A stretch of DNA of 64,000 nucleotides from CALDTK01 sp041744755 (GTDB lineage Bacteria > Bacteroidota > Bacteroidia > Chitinophagales > Saprospiraceae), in the NCBI GenBank assembly GCA_041744755.1, contig JBGTKC010000007.1, forward strand, positions 6,246 to 70,245, read 5' to 3'. The translations under genes and the position numbers were made by a program. The notes under the pieces were generated by a model. It worked only from the letters and a program-made list of their open reading frames with translations. It was not told where the DNA came from and did not search any database. Of this stretch, positions 38,090-46,616 are shown in pieces. Every line of letters begins with the position of its first letter. Position 1 is the first letter of the stretch.

Positions 38090-39097
38090 TCACCACCAAA
38101 TCTTGAAGGGCTCGTACGCCGGCTCCATCCCCAGCACGTGCTTCGCGATCTTGTAGCACTCCAGCAAAATCAGTCGCCGATAACTCACCCTCCGCCCGAG
38201 CTTGCGGTGCTCGATCGTCTGGTCGAGGCGCTCCTCCCAGGCCCGCAGAAACACCTTTCGACCGGTATCCGACAGGAACGATGCCCCGTCCACGATGTCG
38301 AAGTGATCTTCGCGGATCTCTTTTTTGTTGCACAGCCGGAAGATCAGACGATCCACCAGGATAGGTTTGAACACCTCCGATACATCGAGCGCCAGGGAGT
38401 ACCGTCGTGTCCCCGGCTCGTGGAGATAACTGATCGTCGGGTTCAGTTGCGAATTGTAAATAGCGTCAACGCAGAGCGCATAGCACATCGAGTTGCCAAA
38501 ACTCACGAGTGCGTTCAACTCCCCGCGGGGTGGGTTCTTCTTCCGACCGTCCCACGCAAACCCGTCCACAATCTCGTCGAACGCTTCGTAGTACTGCTGC
38601 CTGCAATTCCCCTCAATGCCCATCAATTCCGGTACCGCACCCACCTTCGGAAGGTTTTGACGTAAGTCCTCAATCCCGCCTACTGCCGCGCTCACGTCCC
38701 TTCCTCGATTCCCGTAGTAGCGAAGGGTCTTCAGCATGTTGAAGGTTGCCCCCTCTATCAAACCCGTCGCAATCGCGACCCGCCGTTTTTTGTTGAGATA
38801 GGCTTTCGTTTGCTCGACCACCATCTTGCCCGCCAACAAATATTCGCGCGGGCTAAAGCTGCCCGTGTAGTGTTGGTAGTAATCGAAGAAGTGTACGGGG
38901 ATGTGTTTACGGCCGAGGAAATTATACAGCGCCGAGTTCGTATCCAAACTCCCGAACACGTACAGCGCCGAAACATCTTCCACCGGAATGAATCGCGTTT
39001 CGCCGACCACGCCATCCGCATCTACCGCCGTAAACTTCAACGTATTGTCCCGACGACTCATCCGGCCAGGATTGAAAAGGTAGTACGCTCTCGGCAT
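38090..39097 (-). CDS. cas1: CRISPR-associated integrase Cas1
   Basis: 335 residues. An N-terminal beta domain (TLKFTAVDADGVVGETRFIPVEDVSALYVFG) is followed by the helical catalytic domain with metal ligands in LMGIEGNCRQQYYEAF (Glu), SYLHEPG (His) and LDVSEVFKP (Asp/Glu). The NALVSFGNSMCYALCVDAIYNSQLNP helix is typical of type I-B-like Cas1. It should integrate protospacers at the leader end with Cas2. A 37-bp gap to cas4 holds an exact copy of the interspersed 14-mer. Confidence 0.97.
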   Translation of the reverse strand: MPRAYYLFNPGRMSRRDNTLKFTAVDADGVVGETRFIPVEDVSALYVFGSLDTNSALYNFLGRKHIPVHFFDYYQHYTGSFSPREYLLAGKMVVEQTKAYLNKKRRVAIATGLIEGATFNMLKTLRYYGNRGRDVSAAVGGIEDLRQNLPKVGAVPELMGIEGNCRQQYYEAFDEIVDGFAWDGRKKNPPRGELNALVSFGNSMCYALCVDAIYNSQLNPTISYLHEPGTRRYSLALDVSEVFKPILVDRLIFRLCNKKEIREDHFDIVDGASFLSDTGRKVFLRAWEERLDQTIEHRKLGRRVSYRRLILLECYKIAKHVLGMEPAYEPFKIWW

Positions 39098-39115
39098 AGG
39101 AGGTTTGTTTGTTCA

Positions 39116-39129
39116 GCTTTCGCCAAAAC
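39116..39129 (+). repeat. Interspersed 14-mer, exact copy
   Basis: In the 37-bp gap between cas4 and cas1; not translated. Confidence 0.9.
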
Positions 39130-39134
39130 CCGTT

Positions 39135-39641
39135 TCAGCAGTAACAGAAATCGTAGAAGGCACATTTGCCACAGTAGCTTTTTAAAATTGCGCGCGGAGT
39201 CACTTCCAGTGACACGATTCTGTCTATCTCGCTCAACCAACCGATCATCTTTCCACGGGCCTCCTCGTCGAGGACTACCGGGACAGTCTTCCGCTGTTTC
39301 GGGTACTCGATCACGCCGCTGGCCCCAGTTACGCCGTGCCGCTCCATCTGCCAGAGGTAGTACTGGACCTGCGCCACGTGAACGTACTCCAGTTTTGGCG
39401 ACTTCTTCACCTCCCGCACGAGGCGCGCCTTCGGGTCGTAGTGATCGATCTTCACTGGACCGACCACCAGCTCGCGCCAGCGCTGCGCCCGCCGGTCGTA
39501 AGCGTTCTTGCCGATGATCTTCCCGACGTGTACATCGGCCGAGTTGTCCTCCATACGCATGCCGTGGTGGTGGAGCCAGAGCTTGCGGTGGCACAGGAGG
39601 AGGTAGGTGACGTGGGAGGCGTCGTAGGTGTCAACCGGCAT
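39135..39641 (-). CDS. cas4: CRISPR-associated exonuclease Cas4
   Basis: 168 residues of RecB-like nuclease fold. A first Cys lies in YLLLCHRKLWLHHHG and the C-terminal cluster is CGKCAFYDFCYC, together the four-Cys Fe-S site. The nuclease core shows IDHYDPKARLVREVKKS (Asp and E-x-K) and VAQVQYYLWQM (QxxxY). Known members trim prespacers and set PAM and orientation. Its start overlaps the cas3 end by 11 bp. Confidence 0.95.
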   Translation of the reverse strand: MPVDTYDASHVTYLLLCHRKLWLHHHGMRMEDNSADVHVGKIIGKNAYDRRAQRWRELVVGPVKIDHYDPKARLVREVKKSPKLEYVHVAQVQYYLWQMERHGVTGASGVIEYPKQRKTVPVVLDEEARGKMIGWLSEIDRIVSLEVTPRAILKSYCGKCAFYDFCYC

Positions 39642-42093
39642 CTTCGGAGAGTTGAGTCGCGGACGTTCCTATGTCGTAGATGCCGTATAATCCGAGTTCC
39701 GCATTGTAGACTGCGTCCCCGCTCCCGGCCAAAATGCCCATGTCTTCATCACCTTGAGGCGTGTGGTAGAACGCTACTTTTTCAGGTTCGTCCTTCCACC
39801 CAATCGCTACCGAGGCCAGGGTGAGTTTTGGCGCAAGCCGTCGCTGGTCCTTCTCGACTTGGTATACCGGCACCTCCAGGCCGAAGCGCAGCTTCCAAGA
39901 TTGCCACTCGCCCCAGTTGTCGAGGTGCGGGGGGACTTTCGTCAAAACCGTCGCCTGTGGTCCGATCTGGCGCGCGCTCCACGTATCCGACTCCCCCGCG
40001 TCGTCATCCGATTTAACGTCGGGCAAGATGAGCATCGTCGAACGGACGAGTTCCTCGTAAGCTTTCACATTGCGACGGGCCGCTGGCGTTAGCGCTTCGA
40101 GTTCCTGATACAGCTCGTTGACGTAGCCCGTCATTTCGACGGGGGTTACAAATTGGCCCTCGCTGCTCCAAGTCTTGAGCAGCGATAGCGTCCTACTAAG
40201 TGGCTCGCTCTCGGCCCAACCTTCATTGCGTACGTACTCACCGTAAGGCGCGGGATACAGCTTGCCGTCCTTGAGCGGCGCGACGACTACACACTCGGCA
40301 TTCTCCTGCTCGCGAAACCTATTTAAGCGACCCAGCCGCTGCGAAAGCCGGTCCCAGGGGCAAACCTCGCTTAGCATAAGCGAAGCCGAAATATTGATAC
40401 TCATCTCGCCAATCTGCGTGAGCACCGCGATGGCATTTACCTTCCCGGCATTCCAGGCTACCCGCCCCAACTGCCGTTCGAGTTCGAGTTCTTTCTCGCG
40501 TTTGTGTGGCTCGATAAAGCGACTATGGTACAAGATGATTTTGACGTCACTATCGCCATCGATCTCGGCTTGTAACTCGCGTAGGTATCGACGGTACGCC
40601 ATAGCCCGGGCTACCGTATTCGCGTACACGATCCCATTGCCTCGGCGCAACATTTTCACGAGGACCGCTCGCTGATCAGCTGGAGCGCTTACCTCGCCTC
40701 CGTAGCGGACGCGCCGACGAGGGGGCGCTTCCTCGGCGGCTTCTGCTTTGTCGGCGTCCACGATCTCCGCCGACACCCTGTAGAATTCGCGTGCACTTTC
40801 CGGCACGGTAGCGCTCATGATGAGCACCGGCACCTCTAAGGTCCGCAAGGCGTCCAGCAAGAAACGCATGTTGGCCTGCACGAAGGCGTCGTAGAAGTCG
40901 GCTTCGTCCAGGACGACGGCCGCATTAGCCAGGAAAAAAAAGGTGGCGTGGTGGGCTTCGCGTACGCCCGTAAGGGCGAGCAACAGGTGGTCGATCGTAC
41001 AGACGGTCGTCGGCGTGGCCAGTCGCTGAGCCATCAGGTGCGTCTCCCGTGCCTGCGATTGTTCGGCACCAGTAAGGTCGCCGTACCGCGCGAAAAACGC
41101 AGTCGAGTGGTAGAGACCGCTGGCCCCAGCGAGGTCTTCGGCGCTATTGGCCAAAGCGTTGGCCGTGAAGCGCGTCGGCATCGCCACTACGAGCCGATCG
41201 GCACGCCCGCGGCTGATTTGTCGATCTGCCCAGAGCATTGCTGCGGCGGTCTTCCCGCTCCCGGTTGGCGCTCGCAGAATCGCCACGTGGTCCTGCGACT
41301 CTGCCATATTCAGGGCGAGGCGCTGGACAGGCTTGTAGCTCGGAAGCCCATCTTTATGCCACGTATCCGGCCACTTAAAAAACCAGCGTTCGAGTGGAGA
41401 TAGTGCCGCACGCTCGAGACTTTCCATTCGTGAAGCGCGTGTGTCGGCAAATTGCAGTAGCCCGCGGACAGCGTCGAATTGATACCGCTTCCGCAAAACC
41501 GTAGGCAGGTCTACCGGACTTGGATTCTTTCTCGCATTCGCGTCATCGCCACGCTTGAACTGGGTGTAAAGCTCCCAAAACGGCCCCTCCTCCTCATTTG
41601 CCTGCCGGCTATCTTCGCGCCACCTACGCTCGTGCCGAACAGCCAGCTTACTGTGGTGGGCGGCAACAGCAGCATAAATCACTGAGCTCCTTTTCTGCAT
41701 ACGCGTCAGGCTCGCGAGTTCATGTCGAAGCCCCGACTTCATCAGTTGGCTCGGCCGCTTGACGATGCCCCGCCTCACGGCCTCCTCGAATTCAGCGTAG
41801 CGCTCGCGTTGCACTCCGTCCGGATCGATGCCCCGCGACGCTCGCCACGCTCGGTACACCTCGTAATCCTCCCGGCAGGCCCGCTGCCACTTCGGATGTG
41901 CCTTGCCTAGATCATGGTCGGCGGCGGCCATCCCCAAGACTTCCGCCAAGTCCTCGCCGGTCAACCGGCGGTATTTCTCCGCCAAGAAAGGGTAGGCCTC
42001 CATGATGCGCCCCGCCTCCTCGATGACGTGGCGCGTGTGGTCAGCTAGCGTGATGCCGGAGGGCTTTGCGAGTGGTTCGCGGGCGACTCGCAT
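39631..42093 (-). CDS. cas3: CRISPR-associated helicase-nuclease Cas3
   Basis: 820 residues from the ATG at 42093; a GTG one codon earlier is also possible. The N-terminal HD nuclease has DHTRHV (about 19-24), ADHDLGKAHPKWQ (about 59-71) and AAVAAHHSKL (about 140-150). The SF2 helicase has Walker A RAPTGSGKT, DEAD-type VLDEADFYDAF, SAT (LIMSATVPE) and a late QRLGRLNR (motif VI). HD and helicase are fused, as in types I-B and I-C. It should be recruited by Cascade to nick and degrade target DNA. It begins 3 bp after cas7. Confidence 0.97.
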   Translation of the reverse strand: MRVAREPLAKPSGITLADHTRHVIEEAGRIMEAYPFLAEKYRRLTGEDLAEVLGMAAADHDLGKAHPKWQRACREDYEVYRAWRASRGIDPDGVQRERYAEFEEAVRRGIVKRPSQLMKSGLRHELASLTRMQKRSSVIYAAVAAHHSKLAVRHERRWREDSRQANEEEGPFWELYTQFKRGDDANARKNPSPVDLPTVLRKRYQFDAVRGLLQFADTRASRMESLERAALSPLERWFFKWPDTWHKDGLPSYKPVQRLALNMAESQDHVAILRAPTGSGKTAAAMLWADRQISRGRADRLVVAMPTRFTANALANSAEDLAGASGLYHSTAFFARYGDLTGAEQSQARETHLMAQRLATPTTVCTIDHLLLALTGVREAHHATFFFLANAAVVLDEADFYDAFVQANMRFLLDALRTLEVPVLIMSATVPESAREFYRVSAEIVDADKAEAAEEAPPRRRVRYGGEVSAPADQRAVLVKMLRRGNGIVYANTVARAMAYRRYLRELQAEIDGDSDVKIILYHSRFIEPHKREKELELERQLGRVAWNAGKVNAIAVLTQIGEMSINISASLMLSEVCPWDRLSQRLGRLNRFREQENAECVVVAPLKDGKLYPAPYGEYVRNEGWAESEPLSRTLSLLKTWSSEGQFVTPVEMTGYVNELYQELEALTPAARRNVKAYEELVRSTMLILPDVKSDDDAGESDTWSARQIGPQATVLTKVPPHLDNWGEWQSWKLRFGLEVPVYQVEKDQRRLAPKLTLASVAIGWKDEPEKVAFYHTPQGDEDMGILAGSGDAVYNAELGLYGIYDIGTSATQLSEDAG

Positions 42094-42096
42094 CAC

Positions 42097-43014
42097 TTAT
42101 AAGGGTCGGTAGAGCTCACCCGCCTCCAAGGCTTGGATAGCCTGCTTGTAAGCCTCGTAGACGGGCGTATCACTATACGTGCCCTTGTCATCTCCGAGGA
42201 AAACTTGAGCCCCGCGATCGCGCAGCTCGCCGAGGATGCTTTCGCGTTCGGCGTCCGTGGTCGTGTCCTTCCAGTAACGAACGGCCTTGCGGCTATGCTT
42301 CGGGTCGAGCACAATGAGCACACGGCTCGGCTCACCGCTCACCGCATTACGTGCCTGATTAGCGTAATCCGTGATCGAGCCGGTGGCCTCGAGGAACAGC
42401 CGCACCCGCCGCGCGTGCTCGGTCTCGTCGATGTGACGGTTAAAGGTCGTCGCGACGTGCGCGAACGTTTCGCCATTCGCTCCGACCTTGTCGTAACTGT
42501 ACTCCTTTACGGCGCCAACGGCACCAACGTCGAGTGAGAAGTTCATCACCATTTCGTCGTGCTGGCTGAACTCGTTCGTTGCCAAGGCTTGCTTTTTGCT
42601 TCCGTCATCGGCATTGCCCTGGTCCATCTTCAAGCGTACCAGCAAGTCACGCCCCACCTCGCTCTCGTGAAGGGCCACGGCTGGGGTAGCGCTTACGGGC
42701 GCGGTGCGTCTCCCGGAGTAGTCGCCTTTGTTGGTATCGAGGAAGCCCCCGAGGTCGCTGCGGATGTCCTTATCGATCTCGGTTGAGGGCGCGTCTCCGT
42801 TGGCGACGTACGTATCGCCGGCGCCTTCGGCGTCGCGATTCAGGCGATCGATCGCACTAAAGAGCGCGTGGCGCTGCATCTGCCCGCTAACATACACTCG
42901 GCCGTCCGGCCGGCGCTTGACCGACGAGGCGTTGCCGAGCAGTTTCTCGCCGCGGTTGGCAGCGTGATCGTCGAAAGGAGCCACCGCAGTGACAAGGATG
43001 GATTTGATCTTCAT
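42097..43014 (-). CDS. cas7: Cascade backbone protein Cas7 (Cst2/DevR-like)
   Basis: 305 residues. The start SILVTAVAPFDDHAANRGEKLLGNASSVKRRPDGRVYVSGQMQRHALFSAI fits the DevR/Cst2 branch of Cas7 (RRM-like first strand, RG-rich loop, S-G-x-x-x-R-H-A segment), and RTAPVSATPAVAL is the matching later motif. Multiple copies should coat the crRNA spacer. It lies between cas8 and cas3 with a 39-bp gap to cas8. Assignment to subtype I-B rather than I-A rests on this branch and gene order and is not certain. Confidence 0.88.
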   Translation of the reverse strand: MKIKSILVTAVAPFDDHAANRGEKLLGNASSVKRRPDGRVYVSGQMQRHALFSAIDRLNRDAEGAGDTYVANGDAPSTEIDKDIRSDLGGFLDTNKGDYSGRRTAPVSATPAVALHESEVGRDLLVRLKMDQGNADDGSKKQALATNEFSQHDEMVMNFSLDVGAVGAVKEYSYDKVGANGETFAHVATTFNRHIDETEHARRVRLFLEATGSITDYANQARNAVSGEPSRVLIVLDPKHSRKAVRYWKDTTTDAERESILGELRDRGAQVFLGDDKGTYSDTPVYEAYKQAIQALEAGELYRPL

Positions 43015-43053
43015 GATTGTTACTTGTTGTTGTGAGTGAAAAGGCCTCCGATG

Positions 43054-44601
43054 TTAAAAGCCCATGTCCGGTGTGGTCGCAGACTCAGATCCTTCTTCGT
43101 CGCCGTCCATCTCTGAATCGGCGTCTGTACTAGATTGATCCGATTGCTTTGGCGACATCAGCCTCATAAAAGCCATCGCGAGCTGCCTGGCGGTATCGAT
43201 GTCGATCGTGTCACCGGCAACGACCGCGTGCATGAAGGGCCTTGCGTCGTCCTTGAAGTCTAATCCACTGGCCCGCCCGACGATCGTCGAGAGGCGCGCG
43301 ATCAACTCGGGCCCATTCTTGGCGCTCCCGATGCTGCTTTCCAGCTGCGTGAGGATACGATTCTTGTATTCTCGGAGCGCAGGTCCTTGGCGCTTGCGAC
43401 GCTTGTCGTCGTCGACCTCTGCTTTGGCCCCGAGGTAAGCGGCGTAGTTGAGCGTCTGCCCATAGGCCTCGGCTGCGGTGACGATGGGTTCGGGTATCTT
43501 CATAACGAGTTGGTAGTAGGTTCGGAACATGGCGCGGAACGCCGCTGGGTACACGGCCCGGTAAGCGAAGAAGTCGCGGGCGTAAGCTGGCTGAAACAAA
43601 GTGAGGAACTGACTGCAAACCGCGACGAAGTGCTTCCACTTGTTCTCGTTTTCTTTCGAGTAGCGACTACCCTCCATCCCGATCAGCTCCACGCGATTGA
43701 TTGAGGAAGCCGCCGCGTGTAGCGCCCCGGTCATTGCGAGGTCCACCAGGTGGTGGGAGTAGGTCTGCTGCCTTGAGCCGCCGTTGGCCAGTAGGTAGAT
43801 AGGCCGCTCCGCCATAGCCACGAGCACGGGCCGGGCTTCCTCCTCATTGAGGTCACTCGCTTCGCGGGCATAGAGGCCTATGGCAGCCAGCAAACCGAGC
43901 ACGCCCACGTCTACGGAGTGCGGTGCCTTGGCGTAGTTGCCTTTGTAAAGTGGCGGGCGCCCAAACTTCTTACCTTTGTAGGTCCCCACCCAGGCCTCGG
44001 GCGGGAGACTACGCAGTTTCGCGATGATCCTGATATACGGACCGAGTTGCTCGAACGGCAGATCGGGCACGAGGGCTACGTTGCTACCGATGGTATAGTC
44101 GTACGCAGCTGGTTTGAGGCGATGCAATGAGGCAAAAGCAGTAAAAAGTGCCTCCTCGAAACTGACACGCGGGTTGCTCATGCTCTTGCTGCCGGCATTG
44201 ATCTTCGAGACCGTAGGCGCAAAGCTTTTCTTCAGTTCCACGCTCGCCGGACGTTTCGGCTTACGAGCTTCGGCGACGCGGGCCTTCGCCTCCTTGACGA
44301 TGTCAGCCGCATTGTTGCCCGTAATGACGTGCGGGGCCGAGAAAAAGCCATTGGCGCTGATCTGTCCGTTGGCTTTCCCAGGTTTTGCATCAGCGTAAGG
44401 CCTGTAGGTCACACGTTCAGCGGCTTCGTCGGGGGCTACACTCGGCGCGATCATGAAGGTGGTCAGTGCCTCTTCGATGAGGTCGGCGGCCGCGGTTACG
44501 CGGGCGCTCTCGTCGTCGAGGATCTCCGCAGAGGTTTCGTAGGCCAGCAACGCTGCGCCGTAACGCGGGAGCGGGTGCCAGGTGTCGGGGGTGAAGCTCA
44601 T
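43054..44601 (-). CDS. cas8: Cascade large subunit Cas8 (type I-B-like)
   Basis: 515 residues from the ATG at 44601, which overlaps the cas5 stop (ATGA); an ATG four codons upstream exists. It lies where the large subunit is expected. Visible marks include PRYGAALLAYETSAEIL near the start, a NGFFSAPHVITGNNAADIV segment, SRYSKENENKWKHFVAVCSQFL in the middle, and an acidic low-complexity tail (SSTDADSEMDGDEEGSES). No CXXC zinc pair is present, so it is not the zinc-finger form. Assigned mainly from position and size; its role would be PAM recognition. Confidence 0.75.
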   Translation of the reverse strand: MSFTPDTWHPLPRYGAALLAYETSAEILDDESARVTAAADLIEEALTTFMIAPSVAPDEAAERVTYRPYADAKPGKANGQISANGFFSAPHVITGNNAADIVKEAKARVAEARKPKRPASVELKKSFAPTVSKINAGSKSMSNPRVSFEEALFTAFASLHRLKPAAYDYTIGSNVALVPDLPFEQLGPYIRIIAKLRSLPPEAWVGTYKGKKFGRPPLYKGNYAKAPHSVDVGVLGLLAAIGLYAREASDLNEEEARPVLVAMAERPIYLLANGGSRQQTYSHHLVDLAMTGALHAAASSINRVELIGMEGSRYSKENENKWKHFVAVCSQFLTLFQPAYARDFFAYRAVYPAAFRAMFRTYYQLVMKIPEPIVTAAEAYGQTLNYAAYLGAKAEVDDDKRRKRQGPALREYKNRILTQLESSIGSAKNGPELIARLSTIVGRASGLDFKDDARPFMHAVVAGDTIDIDTARQLAMAFMRLMSPKQSDQSSTDADSEMDGDEEGSESATTPDMGF

Positions 44602-45443
44602 CGGGTGGTCCATTTTGCGTCTACCCAGCCGTCGTTACTCCCGAGGTAGAGTGGGCCGGCGGGATCGGCTACGGCTTTCGCCAAAACTGCGGACAGGATT
44701 TCTGTCGTCTGGACTTCGTAATGAAAGGCCGGCGGGGCTTCCGAAGGGTTGTGTTGCTCGAACTCCACATACGCTCGTTTCTTTGGGCTCACGTAGTACA
44801 GCGGGAAAGCTTCCCGGATACTGTCGACGTGGATCTTCGCGCCGCGTGTCGTCATCGCCTCGGCCAGCGACATCCGGTCGAAGCCCGTGCGGTCGCCGAA
44901 CTCGACTTTGACCGATTCGTCTTTCGACTTAGCGGCCGTCATCAGCGCCTCTAACGCAGCATCATAGTTTCGGCTTCCCCCGAGGAAGTTGCCACCTTTA
45001 TCGTGCAAGTGCATCGACCACAAATCATCGTAGCTCATGGTCGGCCTCGGGACTTGTTTTAGCGAAAGCCGTACGTGGTGCACCAGCAACGACTCGTAAC
45101 CGGAGCCCGACGGCTCCAGCTTGCCGGCTAGCCAATCAGAGCCTTTGTGGGTTTTGGCGGCAGCCTTACTCTTCTTCGCCAGCTTGGATAGCTCCTTGCG
45201 GAGTTCGTTGCGCAAATCCTTGTGAAAGTGCCACCCGAGCGCATTTTCGAGCAGTCCGTAGATCATGTGATTGGTGGGGGCGACTTCGCTCAGGAAGTAA
45301 GTACCCGGTTGACTCGACACCATCGACAGCGGCGCTAGAGGCGTGATGACGAGTTCGGCCGTGGCGGATAGCTCGGGCGCTTCCAGGAAGAAGGACATGT
45401 CGAGCGCGCTCGCCGGGTAATTAGTAGTCGTCTCACTCATCAT
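44598..45443 (-). CDS. cas5: Cascade subunit Cas5
   Basis: 281 residues from the ATG at 45443, overlapping the cas6 stop as ATGA; the open frame further upstream overlaps cas6 and is not real. The RAMP start AELVITPLAPLSMVSSQPGTYFLSEVAPTNHMIYGLLENALGWHF matches Cas5, which caps the crRNA 5' handle, with PTxxxIxGLLxxALG as the family signature. GGSRNYDAALEALM and LYYVSPKKRAYVE follow. An exact 14-mer near the C-terminus is read as VLAKA; degenerate copies at 45056-45069 and 45151-45164 also lie inside. Confidence 0.88.
   Translation of the reverse strand: MMSETTTNYPASALDMSFFLEAPELSATAELVITPLAPLSMVSSQPGTYFLSEVAPTNHMIYGLLENALGWHFHKDLRNELRKELSKLAKKSKAAAKTHKGSDWLAGKLEPSGSGYESLLVHHVRLSLKQVPRPTMSYDDLWSMHLHDKGGNFLGGSRNYDAALEALMTAAKSKDESVKVEFGDRTGFDRMSLAEAMTTRGAKIHVDSIREAFPLYYVSPKKRAYVEFEQHNPSEAPPAFHYEVQTTEILSAVLAKAVADPAGPLYLGSNDGWVDAKWTTR
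44674..44687 (+). repeat. Interspersed 14-mer, exact copy
   Basis: In cas5; read as VLAKA. Confidence 0.9.
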
Positions 45444-46111
45444 TTGACTTTTTCCAGTGCCCCGAACCCTATCCCCGTCGAGTGCCCGGCCCCCACATTC
45501 CACGCAAACGAGCAGACCTCCGGGCCGCCCTCCACCACCACTGGGCACAGACTCGCGCGATTCTGAACGCCTTTGTATTTGATGAGCTTCGTGCGTGGGT
45601 TCTCGAAGTCGGGTTGGAAGTACATCCGCCCCGTCTCCGGCAATCCGGCCAGCCGCTGTTTCGTGTGCAGGGTTCGCGTCAGCAACTCCCCCGCCCTCGG
45701 GTCATCGTAGATCACGTGGTCCCGGCCGCCGTCCTCGCGTTGGACGCGGACCAATACCGGGCTCTTCGCCCAGAACAGCGCCCGCTCACCGAACTCCGGC
45801 TCGCGCTGGATGTCGACGCCCTCGACTTTCATCCCGAAGGCTACCTCGGTATTTGAGTTAAAGAGGTTGCGCATCAGTTCCACGAGGATGGCGTCGTGGT
45901 AGGAGGAGAGGAAGAAAGTCGAACCTCCCTCGAAGTCGAGTTTGCCGCGCCGCACGGAGCCGTGCGCCAGATCGCTCAGCGAGTACAAACTGGTGCCGTC
46001 GTGGAGTTCGGACTTATCCCCGAGCTGTTTGTACATCCAGCCTGCGAGATTCTGCTGGTAGTCAAAGGGCACGGGTTGAAGGTTTGGCGAAAGCCGGAAG
46101 AGGAGCCTCAT
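45440..46111 (-). CDS. cas6: CRISPR RNA processing endoribonuclease Cas6
   Basis: 223 residues. A first RAMP strand (MRLLFRLSPNLQPVPFDYQQ) and the C-terminal glycine-rich loop GAGHSTGIGFGALEKVK are the Cas6 hallmarks. FDYQQNLAGWMYKQLG resembles the catalytic-region helix of other Cas6 proteins. It should cut the array transcript inside the repeat, 8 bases before each spacer. First gene of the operon; the next start overlaps its stop. Confidence 0.93.
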   Translation of the reverse strand: MRLLFRLSPNLQPVPFDYQQNLAGWMYKQLGDKSELHDGTSLYSLSDLAHGSVRRGKLDFEGGSTFFLSSYHDAILVELMRNLFNSNTEVAFGMKVEGVDIQREPEFGERALFWAKSPVLVRVQREDGGRDHVIYDDPRAGELLTRTLHTKQRLAGLPETGRMYFQPDFENPRTKLIKYKGVQNRASLCPVVVEGGPEVCSFAWNVGAGHSTGIGFGALEKVK

Positions 46112-46183
46112 TTGTGTGTCGGGTGCGATTAATATACTGGCGAAGGTGGGGGTGGGGTGGCGTCAGGTATTGAGGGAGGGGGG

Positions 46184-46447
46184 TCAGTTTTTTGAACTGC
46201 CGTATCGGATTTTCAGCATGCATCTAGACGCAGGGGAAGCTGTCACGTGTTCTAGCCACCGCATGAGCTCATCCTTACTAAGTACAGATGGAGGCCACCG
46301 TGCGCAGCAGCCATTGGCGGAACAGATTATTCTTTGGTCGTCCATGAATCTTAGCCCTTCTATCCCTAAGGCGATGACTAGGTGAGTGGGAGAAAAATAA
46401 ATTTGATTTTTCTCTCCGTTATGAGAAAGCGATAGCTTTGTATACAT
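46184..46447 (-). CDS. Possible small protein upstream of cas6
   Basis: 87 residues starting MYTKLSLSHNGEKNQIYFSP and containing WPPSVLSKDELMRWLEHV. Two Cys-Cys/Cys positions (SANGCCARW). I recognise no family and there is no clear ribosome binding site. It is in the same direction as the cas operon and ends 72 bp before cas6. It may be chance. Confidence 0.22.
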   Translation of the reverse strand: MYTKLSLSHNGEKNQIYFSPTHLVIALGIEGLRFMDDQRIICSANGCCARWPPSVLSKDELMRWLEHVTASPASRCMLKIRYGSSKN

Positions 46448-46535
46448 TATTTAGGTATCTTTGTCGCGAACAACATCGTACCCCTGATTTGGTTGCGTCG
46501 TCTGGACAGCGCGCCCATGTAAGGAGTTGAAATTT

Positions 46536-46610
46536 ATGGGAAAGTCAAATGGCTTTCGTATAGCATTTACGGTCGTATTAATCTTACCCTCAGGGATTTA
46601 CACATTTTGA
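46536..46610 (+). CDS. Candidate 24-residue membrane peptide
   Basis: A short frame MGKSNGFRIAFTVVL then ILPSGIYTF and TGA. It has an unusually good ribosome binding site, AAGGAG at 46521-46526, nine bases before the ATG, and a TAnnTTTG box 73 bp upstream. Two early positive charges precede a hydrophobic run, as in small toxin or membrane peptides. It lies between cas6 and the WYL gene and points away from cas6. Function unknown; could be chance. Confidence 0.35.
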   Translation: MGKSNGFRIAFTVVLILPSGIYTF

Positions 46611-46616
46611 CCGGGC

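Larger units (their letters stand above)
46112..46616. other. AT-rich region between cas6 and the WYL regulator
   Basis: 505 bp that should hold the cas operon promoter (minus strand; TATATTAAT at about 46128-46136) and two possible small genes described separately. A plus-strand TATCTTTG at 46456-46463 matches TAnnTTTG. No copy of the interspersed 14-mer occurs here. Confidence 0.5.

Noticed and set aside
45444..45548. Upstream extension of cas5
   Set aside because: It overlaps the Cas6 glycine-rich loop; the ATGA junction at 45440-45443 gives the natural start.
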